Positions 52,522 to 62,208 of a stretch of DNA of 64,000 nt are shown piece by piece. The stretch comes from Fortiea sp. LEGE XX443. Lineage in GTDB: Bacteria > Cyanobacteriota > Cyanobacteriia > Cyanobacteriales > Nostocaceae. Made by a program: the position numbers and the translations under genes. Numbering within the stretch: position 1 is the stretch's first letter; every line of letters starts with the position of its first letter. Location: positions 1 to 64,000 of the forward strand of contig NZ_JADEXZ010000002.1 of the NCBI RefSeq assembly GCF_015206815.1, in the 5' to 3' direction. The notes beneath the pieces are model-generated. The model searched no databases, had not been told where the DNA came from, and worked only from the letters and a program-made list of their open reading frames with translations.

Positions 52522-53118
52522 CTAATTGGCTACTTCAGCTAACTCGATAATCCGCCCTTCATAGTCCTTAACCAAAAAGTTTAGAGGCTTTTGGTTGCGA
52601 ATCTTGAATTTTAAACCACGAGTTTCCACTCGCAATAAAATCATGTCTAGGCAATCGCGGTCAAAACAAACGTGACGCTGCTGATTTTTGTTGCCTAAAC
52701 TGGCTCCTGTAATGACGTGTAGCTGGGTATTTTTCTTTATTTGATACCAAAGTCCTTCATTGGCATTATTCATGGTTTTGCTAGACCAGCTAGGACTTGT
52801 GGACATATACAGCGGATCAATCCCTGTTGGGCCAAGGGTTTGTTCATAGTTGTAGTAGTAATGCAAAGGCACTTCAGCGGCTGGTAAATCTAGCAATCCT
52901 TCATACAACTGTCGAGCAATTTCCAAATCGGACACCATAACTGTGTGGACTTTGGGCGCACTGGTGAGGAACATCCACATAGCGCCAGCATAAGCTGCCA
53001 GCAACATCACCATAATGCCTTGAGTAGAAAATAGACTGTCTAAAGGCAAAGAAGGCAAAAATGAGCCTAAAGTCAAGGGAGCAAGTAAAAACTGCATCAC
53101 ATTAGCTGCTATAACCAT
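52522..53118 (-). CDS. Membrane-anchored VOC/glyoxalase-like protein
   Basis: About 198 residues from the ATG at 53118. One or two membrane helices at residues 5-55 (SFLPSLPLDSLF, GIMVMLLAAYAGAMWMFL), then a VOC-type domain: KVHTVMVSDLEIARQLYEGLLDLP, RHVCFDRDCLDMILLRVETRG and FLVKDYEGRIIELAEV. Paired beta-alpha-beta-beta-beta units with His and Glu in metal-binding positions suggest a glyoxalase-fold metalloenzyme or binding protein anchored to the membrane. Conserved in cyanobacteria. Substrate unknown. Confidence 0.75.
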   Translation of the reverse strand: MVIAANVMQFLLAPLTLGSFLPSLPLDSLFSTQGIMVMLLAAYAGAMWMFLTSAPKVHTVMVSDLEIARQLYEGLLDLPAAEVPLHYYYNYEQTLGPTGIDPLYMSTSPSWSSKTMNNANEGLWYQIKKNTQLHVITGASLGNKNQQRHVCFDRDCLDMILLRVETRGLKFKIRNQKPLNFLVKDYEGRIIELAEVAN

Positions 53119-53329
53119 GAACAAATTGAAGATTGTATAAAGAAGCCGCTTTTATTTTTATTGATAAAGACTAAGATTAAGTCCTTGTTTCTAGTGTATC
53201 AATACTAAATTAGTCTGAGCTTCGGCCGCAAACAGACCCCTACTAAAATTTTACGGGTAGAATTTCACGGGTTTGACTCTGGGGCTGTTGTTATAAACAT
53301 TATCTTAACAACTCTTAGCTAAAAGGCTT

Positions 53330-53968
53330 ATGCAAATTCCTTATTTTCCCGAAACTAATCACCCCCTAGTTAAGTCTTTGTTTCATCACAATGACCAGGA
53401 ACTGCTAAATCTGTTTCAGCGCTATCCTGAGGCTGGTAAGTATTTTACGGTAATTTTTTGCCGTTATAGCCCGATAGTCTACACGTTAATTCAGCATTCG
53501 GCGCGATCGCCTGTACAGGCAGATTATCTGTTTGCCCTGACTTGGCGACATATTTATTATGAACTTGGTGGACTTGATTTAGAAAACCCACAACCAAGTC
53601 AAGAAGGCTTAACTTTGCAAAATTGGCTAATTAATATCACAGCTTTTTGTATTAACGAGATTGAACTACCGCCAACAGAAGCTATTCATTACTCCCTACA
53701 AGCTACTTCACCACCTTTATGGTGCTACGTCGAAAAGGCATTAGACCAACTACCGCCAATATTACGATTGATGGTGTTGATGGCTCAAACTTTTCATTGG
53801 AGTGAAACCAGAATTGCTGCTTATTTGCAAGCGGAAGGCGAAAAAATTGCCCCTGCTGAAGTAGCCAATTTTCTCCAGGAAGGCTATCGTATGCTAGAGG
53901 ACAAATTACCTTATGACATCCGCGCTATCTACTTAGGCGAAGATTTAGTCCAATCATTAGCTACGTAA
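53330..53968 (+). CDS. Sigma-factor-like helix-turn-helix protein
   Basis: A 212-residue protein with a sigma-70-type layout: a region-2-like helix bundle (FCRYSPIVYTLIQHSARSPV, then YLFALTWRHIYYEL) and a C-terminal region-4-like part (PPILRLMVLMAQTFHWSETR, IAAYLQAEG). The DNA-contacting helix is less typical than in true ECF factors. It may be a divergent sigma factor or a relative that lost promoter binding. It lies 90 bp upstream of a TPR gene on the same strand, a linkage that suggests a shared pathway. Confidence 0.55.
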   Translation: MQIPYFPETNHPLVKSLFHHNDQELLNLFQRYPEAGKYFTVIFCRYSPIVYTLIQHSARSPVQADYLFALTWRHIYYELGGLDLENPQPSQEGLTLQNWLINITAFCINEIELPPTEAIHYSLQATSPPLWCYVEKALDQLPPILRLMVLMAQTFHWSETRIAAYLQAEGEKIAPAEVANFLQEGYRMLEDKLPYDIRAIYLGEDLVQSLAT

Positions 53969-54058
53969 TAGCACTTGTTTATTTAGTAATTTTGCCGCAT
54001 CAAATAAAACTTTTACTGAAACTTTATACTGAAAACCGAAATTTCACGGGTAAGTTTT

Positions 54059-55312
54059 ATGCAGCAACGACATTTATTCCCAAAGCATACGGTTTTGGAT
54101 TTTGCTAACACCTTTCGTTCCAAAAGCTATGGCTTTTGGCTTCTCAAGGGTGTAACTATCTGGCGACGTGTGGAGCAATCTCAATTTTTTACTCCTTCGG
54201 AGTTCGCCAGTCGCTCATGGGGGAAACCCCCAAGACCGCGCTGGCTCACTTTTTACTCCTTCGGAGTTCGCCAGTCGCTCATGGAGGAAACCCCCAAGAC
54301 TGCGCTGGCTCACTTTTTACTTTTTACTTTTTTATTGAGTCCAATCGCCGCAAATGCTAGTGATATTACACAACAATTGCACCGTCCATTAAGTAGTGCC
54401 AATTGGCAGCAATCAAGAGATGATGCTGATAGCTTGTTGCGAATTGGTGAACAACAATATCGGTCAGGAAATGCCAATAAAACTATTAATTCCTGCTTGC
54501 AAGCTTTAGAAATTTATCACTCGATTGGCGATTTTAGAGCTAAGGGATTAACTTATGAGTTGTTAGCCAAGGCTTATATTCAACAAGAGAAATTTAAGGA
54601 AGGGGAAGATGCCTTACGCCGTCGGTTAGCGATCGCACGGGATACCAAAGATTTTCAAGCACAAATTTTCGCTTTAAATAATATAGCTGCGATTCTTCTC
54701 CAACAAGGAGAAACTGTAGCCGCAGGTCGCACAGTTCAAGAAGCATTGACAATTGCTCAAGGTGTGAAAAATATTGAAGGTCAAGGACTTTCTTTGAGCA
54801 ATTTAGGTTTAGTAACTGCCAGATTAGGTGATTACAATAAAGCAATTAAACTTTATGAAACTGCTTTAACTTACCGCCGTCAAAAAGGTGATGCGACTGG
54901 TGAAGCAAATACTTTGAATAATTTAGGTGAAGCTTATTTAGCTGCTGGAAATTATCAAGATACCATCGGCACGTATGGTGCAGCAATGCGAATGGCGAAA
55001 ATGAATAGCGATCGCACCAACCAATTACGTGCCATTGATGGTTTAGTTAAAGCGCACAGTTCTGTAGGACGCACTGAACGCGCTTTTGAATTACTCCAAC
55101 AGCGTTTGATTATCGCTCAAGAATTACAAAATCTGCCAGAACAGTTAAAATCTTTTGAATCTTATGCTCAGTTGTATGAGCAGTTGGGTAATTATACTAC
55201 TGCACGGAATTTTTACGAAAGAGCAATTGCGATCGCAAACACACTAGAATATACCAAGCAAGAACTAGTGTTGAAAGATAGATTAACTAAATTGCAGAAC
55301 AAGCGAAATTAA
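54059..55312 (+). CDS. Secreted TPR protein with a repeat-derived N terminus
   Basis: A 417-residue frame. Residues about 1-80 come from a duplicated palindromic repeat (54191-54318) and are not homologous to anything expected. A signal-peptide-like stretch follows (AHFLLFTFLLSPIAANAS), then about seven TPR units (LLRIGEQQYRSGNANKTINS through NYTTARNFYERAIAIA) that form a protein-binding solenoid, probably periplasmic. The start at 54059 is doubtful. A shorter product from ATG 54281 (MEETPKTALAHFLL) would give a normal signal peptide, and that ATG is itself inside the repeat. Function unknown. Confidence 0.7.
   Translation: MQQRHLFPKHTVLDFANTFRSKSYGFWLLKGVTIWRRVEQSQFFTPSEFASRSWGKPPRPRWLTFYSFGVRQSLMEETPKTALAHFLLFTFLLSPIAANASDITQQLHRPLSSANWQQSRDDADSLLRIGEQQYRSGNANKTINSCLQALEIYHSIGDFRAKGLTYELLAKAYIQQEKFKEGEDALRRRLAIARDTKDFQAQIFALNNIAAILLQQGETVAAGRTVQEALTIAQGVKNIEGQGLSLSNLGLVTARLGDYNKAIKLYETALTYRRQKGDATGEANTLNNLGEAYLAAGNYQDTIGTYGAAMRMAKMNSDRTNQLRAIDGLVKAHSSVGRTERAFELLQQRLIIAQELQNLPEQLKSFESYAQLYEQLGNYTTARNFYERAIAIANTLEYTKQELVLKDRLTKLQNKRN
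54191..54318. repeat. Tandem pair of 64-bp palindromic elements inside a gene
   Basis: Two units, 54191-54254 and 54255-54318, start ACTCCTTCGGAGTTCGCCAG and contain the stem-loop CCAGTCGCTC...GCGCTGG with GGGGG-AAA-CCCCC in the loop region (the second unit has GGAGG). The unit length is not a multiple of three, so the two copies are read in different frames. The core is the reverse complement of the mini-element at 16951-17002. Confidence 0.85.
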
Positions 55313-55336
55313 TACTGTTTTGATTAGATTTGGTAG

Positions 55337-55364
55337 GGTGCGTTATACCAAAGGCTAACGCACC
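55337..55364. repeat. GGTGCGTTA palindromic repeat at the 3' end of two convergent genes
   Basis: GGTGCGTTA (55337-55345) pairs with TAACGCACC (55356-55364) around a ten-base loop. This repeat is widespread in cyanobacteria, as far as I recall. It overlaps the last codons of the Uma2 gene and can serve as a bidirectional terminator. Confidence 0.65.
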
Positions 55365-55993
55365 GCTTGCCTACTTTCATTATCAAAATCCGACAAGTCA
55401 TATTTATTAGATGCCTGTTTTAATGCGTCCATGATTACGTCTTCGTAAATATCTGCCATTGTCAGGGTTAGACCAACAGAATTTAAGCGCAATTTGTCAT
55501 CTTTACTTAAAATTGTCAGTGACCAATTTCCTTGAGCATCTTTGCGATAAACTTCTACTTTGATTTCATCTTGGGAAATTAAAACATATTCTTGTAATGT
55601 TTCTAAATTTCGGTAGTTAACAAGTTTTTCTCGTCTATCTGTTAGTTCTGTGCTGGGTGATAGCACTTCTATAATTAAGCAAGGATAATTCAATGAAAAG
55701 CGGTCTTGGTCTTGAGAGTCGCAACTAACTATAACATCGGGATAGTAAAATATGTTTTTATTTTGATTAGCTAGTTCTATCCTCACTTTCATGTCAGCCA
55801 TGAAGACGCTACAGGAACCACCTCGAAGATGAGAACGTACTCTGCTGGCAATATTTAAGGTAATTGTATTATGTTCTTTGCTACCACCGGACATGGCGAA
55901 AACTTGACCACCAAGATATTCGTGGCGAATTTCGCTGGTTTGTTCTAGCTGGAGATATTCTTCGATCGTGAAGAAAGTTATAGGAGATTGCAT
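55355..55993 (-). CDS. Uma2-family (DUF820) putative nuclease
   Basis: A 212-residue protein of the Uma2 family, PD-(D/E)XK fold, highly amplified in cyanobacteria. It has FTIEEYLQLEQTSEIRHEYL, FYYPDVIVSCDS (Asp of the active site) and CLIIEVLSPSTELTDRREKL (Glu-x-Leu pattern then the Lys region). The last codons (AVR) fall within a palindromic repeat. Substrate unknown. Confidence 0.85.
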   Translation of the reverse strand: MQSPITFFTIEEYLQLEQTSEIRHEYLGGQVFAMSGGSKEHNTITLNIASRVRSHLRGGSCSVFMADMKVRIELANQNKNIFYYPDVIVSCDSQDQDRFSLNYPCLIIEVLSPSTELTDRREKLVNYRNLETLQEYVLISQDEIKVEVYRKDAQGNWSLTILSKDDKLRLNSVGLTLTMADIYEDVIMDALKQASNKYDLSDFDNESRQAVR

Positions 55994-56081
55994 AGTTTTT
56001 CCCTCAACTTTTCTTAATACTGTAGGCTAGTGTTCTACCACATTAATGTAGATTATTGTTTTCTCTATTATTACCAAATCC

Positions 56082-56948
56082 TTATCGTAAAATTTGGTCA
56101 ATCATCCGATTTGCTTGGGAACCGTAGCTGCCACCAAATAAATTGAAGTGATTCAAAATGTGATAGAGGTTATATAGTATTTTGCGATTTTCATAGCCAG
56201 CATCTAGAGGGAAAACTTCGTTATAACCTTGGTAAAAAGATGCTGGAAAACCACCAAAAAGTTCTGTCATGGCGATATCAACTTCTCTGTCACCATAATA
56301 AGTTGCTGGGTCAAAAATTACTGGTTCTCCTAACACAGTACATCCAGCATTTCCTCCCCATAAATCACCGTGTACTAAAGATGGTTGCACTTCATGTCCT
56401 AGCAATAGTTCAGGAATTGCTGTTAGTAATTCATCTTGTTTAGGAAAATTACCTCCCCGCCTTCTGGCTAACTTAAATTGATAGCCGAGGCGATGTTTGA
56501 CATAAAATTCTACCCAGTCTTCTTTCCAGGTGTTGATTTGGGGAGTGGAACCAATAGTGTTATTCATCTCCCAGCCGAAACCATTTTGGTTGGTTGTTTT
56601 GTGCATTGCTGCTAACTTGCGTCCCATTTCTTCCCCAGATTTGGTGTTACCGCTGCCCATTTCTACCCACTCCAATACGATATAGCCAGAATCACCAGAT
56701 GTTCCCCAACAAATAGGTTTTGGTACGCGAATGCTATTTGTGGCTAACATTTGCTTTAATCCCAGCATCTCAGCTTCAAACATGGCGACTTGCGATGCTT
56801 GGTTGAGTTTGACGAAGTATGTTATTTCAGCATTGGAAACTGCGTAACCTTGGTTAATACATCCACCACTAACAGAATGCCGTTGTTGAGTGTGGAATTT
56901 TTCGCCAGTTACCTGACTAATATGAGCATCAATTTCAGTCCAAATCAT
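56082..56948 (-). CDS. Fructosamine kinase family protein
   Basis: A 288-residue APH-fold kinase: SGGCINQGYAVSNAEITYFVKLN (nucleotide loop and Lys), EMLGLKQM, the catalytic loop LVHGDLWGGNAG near residues 190-201, and the Mg-binding FDPATYYGDREVDIAM. Members phosphorylate fructosamine or ribulosamine groups on glycated proteins, allowing their repair. A standard length and a clear hit. Confidence 0.92.
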   Translation of the reverse strand: MIWTEIDAHISQVTGEKFHTQQRHSVSGGCINQGYAVSNAEITYFVKLNQASQVAMFEAEMLGLKQMLATNSIRVPKPICWGTSGDSGYIVLEWVEMGSGNTKSGEEMGRKLAAMHKTTNQNGFGWEMNNTIGSTPQINTWKEDWVEFYVKHRLGYQFKLARRRGGNFPKQDELLTAIPELLLGHEVQPSLVHGDLWGGNAGCTVLGEPVIFDPATYYGDREVDIAMTELFGGFPASFYQGYNEVFPLDAGYENRKILYNLYHILNHFNLFGGSYGSQANRMIDQILR

Positions 56949-57045
56949 TCTGAAGTATGAAGTGTGAAGTATGAAATTACGTCAGCTATCAAAGGGATGT
57001 ACAGCATAGTCAATAGCCAAATGACCATTGACCATTGACTAAAAT

Positions 57046-58329
57046 TTACAATGGTTTCATCACAACTACACCATAAGCTTCTGGGCAGAGGTACTGATTA
57101 GCAGCTAAGAGTAAATCGTTGGCTTCTTGGGCTTGGATGTGGGCTGGGTAGTTGAAGGCTGGTTCTAAATCGCCTACTAAAGATTGATAGAAACCATATA
57201 AGCCGGCGCGATCGCTTGGGGTTTCGTTTCCAAAAATAAATCTGTTGGCGACGCGTTTACGCACACGGGCGATTTCTTTATCAGTGACTAACTCTGTTTG
57301 TAATCTGCGGATGTGTTGGGCGATCGCTTCTTCTACAACAGCTAAATTTTCCACAGCACATTTAGTGGAAATATAAAATGTACCTTGTAGTAGATTGCTC
57401 ATATTACTAACTGCGATCGAAGAAACTAACCCTCTTTCTTCTCGTAAATCTCTTACCAGTCTTGATGTCCTTCCATGTCCCAAAATTCCTGCTAATACAT
57501 CTAGCGCGTAAGTTTGGTGTAATTCGGCTAATCCAGGAACTCGCCACATCATCATCATTCGTGCTTGCTGTAGGCTTTCATCAACAAATTCCCGACGCAC
57601 AATTTCGGTAAATGCAGATTCAGGATTAATACTTGACTGTTGACTATTAATAACGGATGGTTGGCGGTTATGAACGTGTGTAAATCCCTCAGCCACAATT
57701 TCGATTAATTTTTCCACAGGTAAATTGCCCACAGCCACAGCAGTAATTGACTGGGGTTGATACCAACTAGCGTGAAAATCTCGCATCTGTTGGGATTTTA
57801 GTTGAGATATTACCGATTCTGGCCCCAATACCGGACGGCGATAGGGTAAAACATCAAATGCTGTCTCCATAGCACGGCGAAAAGTCCGGCGGTGGGGATT
57901 ATCTTCGGAACGTCTGATTTCTTCTAGAACGACACAGCGCTCACGTTCAAAGGCATCGTCAGGAATACTAGGATTAAATACTACATCAATTTGTAGTGGT
58001 GCTAGTTCAGCAAAGTCTTGAGGGGCAGTAGTTATATAGTAATGAGTATAATCTTGGCCAGTAGCTGCATTCGTAACTGCACCCCGTTCTTCAATTCGGC
58101 GTTCAAATTCGCCACTGGCCAGTCGCTCAGTTCCTTTAAAAATCATATGCTCTAAAAAGTGAGCCATGCCATTGATAGCATCCGACTCTACAGCCGAGCC
58201 AACTTTAATCCACAAGCTGAGGTTCACAACTTCCACTGGCATTTGCTCGGCGATGATTGTTAAGCCATTGGGTAACTGATGTAGCGTTGGAAAATTGAGA
58301 CGAGAAGATTTCAGCAGGGTTGAGGTCAT
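57046..58329 (-). CDS. M16-family zinc peptidase
   Basis: A 427-residue insulinase/pitrilysin-type protease. The inverted zinc motif HxxEH is in MAHFLEHMIFKGT, with the distal Glu in RERCVVLEEIRR. The C-terminal half has the arginine/tyrosine pair region typical of the inactive-like half. It stands alone. The promoter would be in the 302-bp gap upstream, which also carries the terminator of the suf operon. Confidence 0.92.
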   Translation of the reverse strand: MTSTLLKSSRLNFPTLHQLPNGLTIIAEQMPVEVVNLSLWIKVGSAVESDAINGMAHFLEHMIFKGTERLASGEFERRIEERGAVTNAATGQDYTHYYITTAPQDFAELAPLQIDVVFNPSIPDDAFERERCVVLEEIRRSEDNPHRRTFRRAMETAFDVLPYRRPVLGPESVISQLKSQQMRDFHASWYQPQSITAVAVGNLPVEKLIEIVAEGFTHVHNRQPSVINSQQSSINPESAFTEIVRREFVDESLQQARMMMMWRVPGLAELHQTYALDVLAGILGHGRTSRLVRDLREERGLVSSIAVSNMSNLLQGTFYISTKCAVENLAVVEEAIAQHIRRLQTELVTDKEIARVRKRVANRFIFGNETPSDRAGLYGFYQSLVGDLEPAFNYPAHIQAQEANDLLLAANQYLCPEAYGVVVMKPL

Positions 58330-58631
58330 GGGCTGTAGTGAGTGAAAATATCTCTTACTCCTTTATCTTATCCGTCACCCAAAAATATCAGTAAACCAAA
58401 AAGTTTTCTCCCCTAGAGAGAAAACTAAATAACAAGTAATTTTTCATACTATTAAATACGCAAAATTCTCTCCAACAGACAAATATATATTAAGATGGCT
58501 GATATTTAAGGGATTCAAGTTCTGCCATTTGGGCGACTCCGGTAAATGATTCATATAAACAAATTGTGCCAATTATCAGGTGTGTGTGAGTCTGACAGTT
58601 GACACAATTATTCTGGAAATATTTGCTAAGT
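58330..58631. other. Gap between M16 peptidase and sufS
   Basis: 302 bp. Includes the suf terminator at 58396-58426. The rest is A+T rich with nothing else identified. It should also hold the M16 gene promoter. Confidence 0.5.
58396..58426 (-). terminator. Terminator of the suf operon
   Basis: AGTTTTCTC (58402-58410) pairs with GAGAAAACT (58418-58426). On the minus strand the stem is followed by TTTTT (58397-58401). It lies about 205 bp past the sufS stop. Confidence 0.75.
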
Positions 58632-59894
58632 TTAACCAAAGATACCAGCAAAGAAATCAAGGGTTTCCTTCAGCGCTTTGATAAAAACATCAATTTCCGC
58701 ACGGGTATTGTAGAAAGATAGACTTACCCGTGCGGTTGCTGGCAAATTTAAATAGCGGTGTAATGGTTGAGTACAGTGGTGTCCAGAACGAACGGCAACG
58801 CCTTCTTGATCTAATAATGTAGATAAATCGTTGGCGTGGACATCCCCAGATGTGAATGCAGCTAACGCGGCTCTCCCTTCTCCATTCGCATCAGGTTTGG
58901 GGCCATAAATCCGAATTTGAGGAATTTTCGCCAACTCTTGGAACAAATAAGCGGTTAATTCGGCTTCGTAGGCATGAATTTTATCCATACCAAGACTTGA
59001 TAGATAGTCGATCGCAGCACCGAGAGCGATCGCTTCCCCAATGGCAGGTGTCCCGGCTTCAAATTTATGGGGTAATTCGGCATAAGTAGAATGATCTAAA
59101 TACACCTCGGCAATCATTTCACCACCACCAAAAAATGGTGGCATTGCTTCTAATAATTCCAACTTGCCATATAAAAAGCCTATCCCGGTTGGCGCACACA
59201 TTTTGTGTCCAGAAGCCACCAACCAATCACAGTCAATTTCTTGAACATCAACAGGCATGTGAGGGACACTTTGACAAGCATCAACCAAGAATTTCGCACC
59301 GTATCTGTGAGCAATATCAGCTATTTCTTTCACTGGATTAATACAACCCAAAGTGTTAGAAACATGGACGATTGACACCAGTTTAGTTTTGCCAGAAATC
59401 AGTTGTTTAAACTGTGACAAATCAAACGTTTGTTCTGGAGTTAGTTCAACAAATTTGAGAACTGCTCCCGTTTTTTGCGCCACAAATTGCCAAGGAACAA
59501 TATTACTGTGGTGTTCCATCACCGACAAAATAATTTCGTCGCCTGGCTGTAAATTATTCATACCCCAACTGTAGGCAACTAAGTTAATTGCTTCGCTGGC
59601 GTTGCGAGTGTATACGATTTCTTGGCGAGATGCAGCATTGATAAATTTAGCAACTTTGTCTCGTGCTGCTTCATAAGCATCAGTAGCTTTTGCACTGAGG
59701 GTATGAGCGCCACGATGGACGTTAGAATTGTACTGCTCATAATAATTCCGCAGAGCATTTAAGACGAGCAACGGTTTTTGCGATGTCGCCGCATTATCGA
59801 GATAAACTAAGGGTTTACCGTTGACTTCCTGATGTAAGATTGGGAAGTCAGCGCGGACTTGATCGGCAAGGGTTTTGGTAGCTGTGAAAGTCAT
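58632..59894 (-). CDS. sufS: Cysteine desulfurase SufS
   Basis: Takes sulfur from cysteine for Fe-S clusters. The 420 residues have the [12 protein letters not shown] start, the pyridoxal-binding Lys in [15 protein letters not shown] and the persulfide Cys in [13 protein letters not shown]. The ATG at 59894 is followed by the normal SufS N terminus ([13 protein letters not shown]). Last gene of sufBCDS. Separated from sufD by 105 bp that include an inserted repeat. Confidence 0.95.
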   Translation of the reverse strand: MTFTATKTLADQVRADFPILHQEVNGKPLVYLDNAATSQKPLLVLNALRNYYEQYNSNVHRGAHTLSAKATDAYEAARDKVAKFINAASRQEIVYTRNASEAINLVAYSWGMNNLQPGDEIILSVMEHHSNIVPWQFVAQKTGAVLKFVELTPEQTFDLSQFKQLISGKTKLVSIVHVSNTLGCINPVKEIADIAHRYGAKFLVDACQSVPHMPVDVQEIDCDWLVASGHKMCAPTGIGFLYGKLELLEAMPPFFGGGEMIAEVYLDHSTYAELPHKFEAGTPAIGEAIALGAAIDYLSSLGMDKIHAYEAELTAYLFQELAKIPQIRIYGPKPDANGEGRAALAAFTSGDVHANDLSTLLDQEGVAVRSGHHCTQPLHRYLNLPATARVSLSFYNTRAEIDVFIKALKETLDFFAGIFG

Positions 59895-59915
59895 TGGTAA
59901 TTCGTAATTCGTAAT

Positions 59916-59959
59916 ACTTCTCTACGAGAGGCTGCGCCAACGGCTACGCTCAGTACAAG
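59916..59959. mobile_element. 44-bp palindrome-rich element between sufD and sufS
   Basis: Contains TCTCTACGAGAGGCTGCG and CGGCTACGCTC, related to the repeats at 11196 and 47651. It is flanked by identical 15-bp direct repeats TTCGTAATTCGTAAT (59901-59915 and 59960-59974), the look of an insertion that duplicated its target. Confidence 0.55.
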
Positions 59960-59999
59960 TTCGTAATTCGTAATTAAAAAATTAAGAATTACTATTTAT

Positions 60000-61361
60000 T
60001 TAGTCATTTGTTAGGGACTTAAAGCTAGTGATTGTGTTTAGCAATATGTCTCTAAGGGAAGAAACTGGAACTTTGTTGATGATTTCAGATGCGAAGGCGT
60101 TAATTAATAAATTACGTGCTGCGTTTTCATCAATTCCTCGGCTTTGCAAATAGAAGATTTCATCATCTTCTAACTGACTCACAGTTGCACCGTGAGCGCA
60201 TTTCACGTTATCGGCGGTAATTTCTAATTGGGGTTTGGTATCAACTCGCGCCTTTGACGATAGCAATAAATTGCGATTTAACTGCGCTGCATCAGTTAAC
60301 TGTGCTGGTTTAGGTACAAAAACTTTACCATTGAATACTGCATGAGCGCGATCGCCAACAATACATTTGTGCAATTGTTCACATTTACCATAAGGATGAT
60401 TCAAAGCGATCGCGCTATGGGTATCCGCTACCTGCTTTCCTGCTATCATCGTCAAACCGTTGAGTGTAGTTTCAGTTTGCTCACCAGTTTGCAAAATCTC
60501 TAAATTGTGCCGCGATAGCTTTGCACCTAAACTAAAAGCATTACAGGTATAGCGACTATAACGAGCTTGGTTAACCGCAGTCTTCCCAATATAAAACGCC
60601 CCTGCGCCCTCTCGCTCAACCCTAGTATGATTTACCGCAGCATTCTCACCAACCCAAACCTCCGTCACCGCATTAGTAAAATAACTCTTACCCTCTGCGC
60701 TCTCTGCGTCTCCGTGGTTCGTATATTCCTCCACCAAAGTCACCTGCGAACCAGTTTCCGCCACCACCAAACAACGCGGCTGCGAAATCGTCGCCACCTC
60801 ACCAGTAACCGAAATAAACAGCAGATGAATAGGAGTCTCAACTACAACATTTTTCTCCACCCATACAACTGCTGCATCAGTCAACCCAGCCGTATTTAGC
60901 GCCGTAAATACTTCCAAAGCTCCCTCAGATTGAGCCAGATATTTGTTGAGGCGATCGCGTTCAGCTAAAGGTAAAGCAGTTAAATTACCAACTACAATAC
61001 CATCTAGTAAGTTTGCAGCAGATAACTCTGGCGCATAAACACCATTCACAAATACCAACCGATTATCTAGAGACATTACATTGAACGCCTCTACATTATT
61101 AAATGGCTGTGCTTTCTGGAATTCCACCCGCCGTAGCTCTGACAAATCAGTAAATCGCCATTCTTCCTCACGAGTGGTGGGAATAGCCGAGTGACGTACC
61201 CAATTTGCAGCTTGTTGGCGTAATTCCTCTAACCCATCGTCTTGAGATAACGTTACTTGATTTAACAACTCAGTTAGATAAGCATCCCTATCCAAAAAAG
61301 AAGACACCAAACTGGCTGCATTCGAGTTAGGAACAGCACTAGGAGAAACTTGAATAGACAT
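60000..61361 (-). CDS. sufD: Fe-S assembly scaffold protein SufD
   Basis: A 453-residue SufB/SufD-type beta-helix protein: AIPTTREEEWRFTDLSELR at the start, HLLFISVTGE, NYARTCNAFSLGAKLSR-like strands, and DNVKCAHGATVSQLEDDEIF, with the conserved Cys and His of the SufBCD complex, and the end FASEIINKVPV. It begins in the last base of sufC's stop, so the two overlap by one base. Confidence 0.95.
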   Translation of the reverse strand: MSIQVSPSAVPNSNAASLVSSFLDRDAYLTELLNQVTLSQDDGLEELRQQAANWVRHSAIPTTREEEWRFTDLSELRRVEFQKAQPFNNVEAFNVMSLDNRLVFVNGVYAPELSAANLLDGIVVGNLTALPLAERDRLNKYLAQSEGALEVFTALNTAGLTDAAVVWVEKNVVVETPIHLLFISVTGEVATISQPRCLVVAETGSQVTLVEEYTNHGDAESAEGKSYFTNAVTEVWVGENAAVNHTRVEREGAGAFYIGKTAVNQARYSRYTCNAFSLGAKLSRHNLEILQTGEQTETTLNGLTMIAGKQVADTHSAIALNHPYGKCEQLHKCIVGDRAHAVFNGKVFVPKPAQLTDAAQLNRNLLLSSKARVDTKPQLEITADNVKCAHGATVSQLEDDEIFYLQSRGIDENAARNLLINAFASEIINKVPVSSLRDILLNTITSFKSLTND

Positions 61362-62152
61362 TACACACCCACCTCAACAGCCGCAGTTTCTTCTAAAATC
61401 CAGTCATAACCACGAGACTCCAATTCCAGCGCCAGTTCCTTACCGCCACTTGTGAGAATTTGTCCTCGTGCCATCACATGCACAAAATCAGGCACAATAT
61501 AATTCAGTAACCGTTGGTAGTGAGTAATCATAATCGTCGCATTTTCAGGATTGGTAAGTTGATTAACCCCATTTGCGACAATTTTCAGCGCATCAATATC
61601 CAAACCAGAATCCGTCTCATCCAGGATTGCCAACTTCGGCTCTAAAAGAGCCATTTGCAGAATTTCATTCCGCTTTTTCTCACCACCAGAAAACCCTTCA
61701 TTCACGCTTCGACTGAGGAAAGCTGCATCCATCTTTACAACTTCCAGCTTTTCCTCAATCAAATCATCAAAATCAAACGCATCGACTTCTTCCAAACCCT
61801 GCGCCTTGCGACGAGAATTGTAAGCCACCCGCAAGAAATCCAAATTACTCACACCCGGAATTTCTAACGGATACTGAAACGCCAAAAACACACCACTTCT
61901 AGCCCGTTCTTCTGGCTCCATTTCCAGCAAATTTTGTCCTTGGAAAATCACCTCACCACCAGTCACCGTATACGCCGGATGTCCTGACAGCACCTTAGAA
62001 AAAGTACTCTTACCAGAACCATTCGGCCCCATAATCGCATGAATCTCGCCAGCGCGAACCTCCAAATTCACACCCTTCAAAATCGGCGTACCACCAACTT
62101 CAGCCGTCAAATCTCTCACCGACAGCACAACTGCACTATTTTCAATAATCAT
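61361..62152 (-). CDS. sufC: Fe-S assembly ATPase SufC
   Basis: A 263-residue ABC ATPase: Walker [14 protein letters not shown] signature [12 protein letters not shown], Walker [14 protein letters not shown]-loop MITHYQRLL. The SufC-specific signature ([11 protein letters not shown]) is exact. It powers SufB2C2D2. Confidence 0.96.
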   Translation of the reverse strand: MIIENSAVVLSVRDLTAEVGGTPILKGVNLEVRAGEIHAIMGPNGSGKSTFSKVLSGHPAYTVTGGEVIFQGQNLLEMEPEERARSGVFLAFQYPLEIPGVSNLDFLRVAYNSRRKAQGLEEVDAFDFDDLIEEKLEVVKMDAAFLSRSVNEGFSGGEKKRNEILQMALLEPKLAILDETDSGLDIDALKIVANGVNQLTNPENATIMITHYQRLLNYIVPDFVHVMARGQILTSGGKELALELESRGYDWILEETAAVEVGV

Positions 62153-62208
62153 GTTCTCTCTCTTCTCTCTCTTCTTTGCGTACTTTGCGCCCTTTGCGGT
62201 TCGTTATC

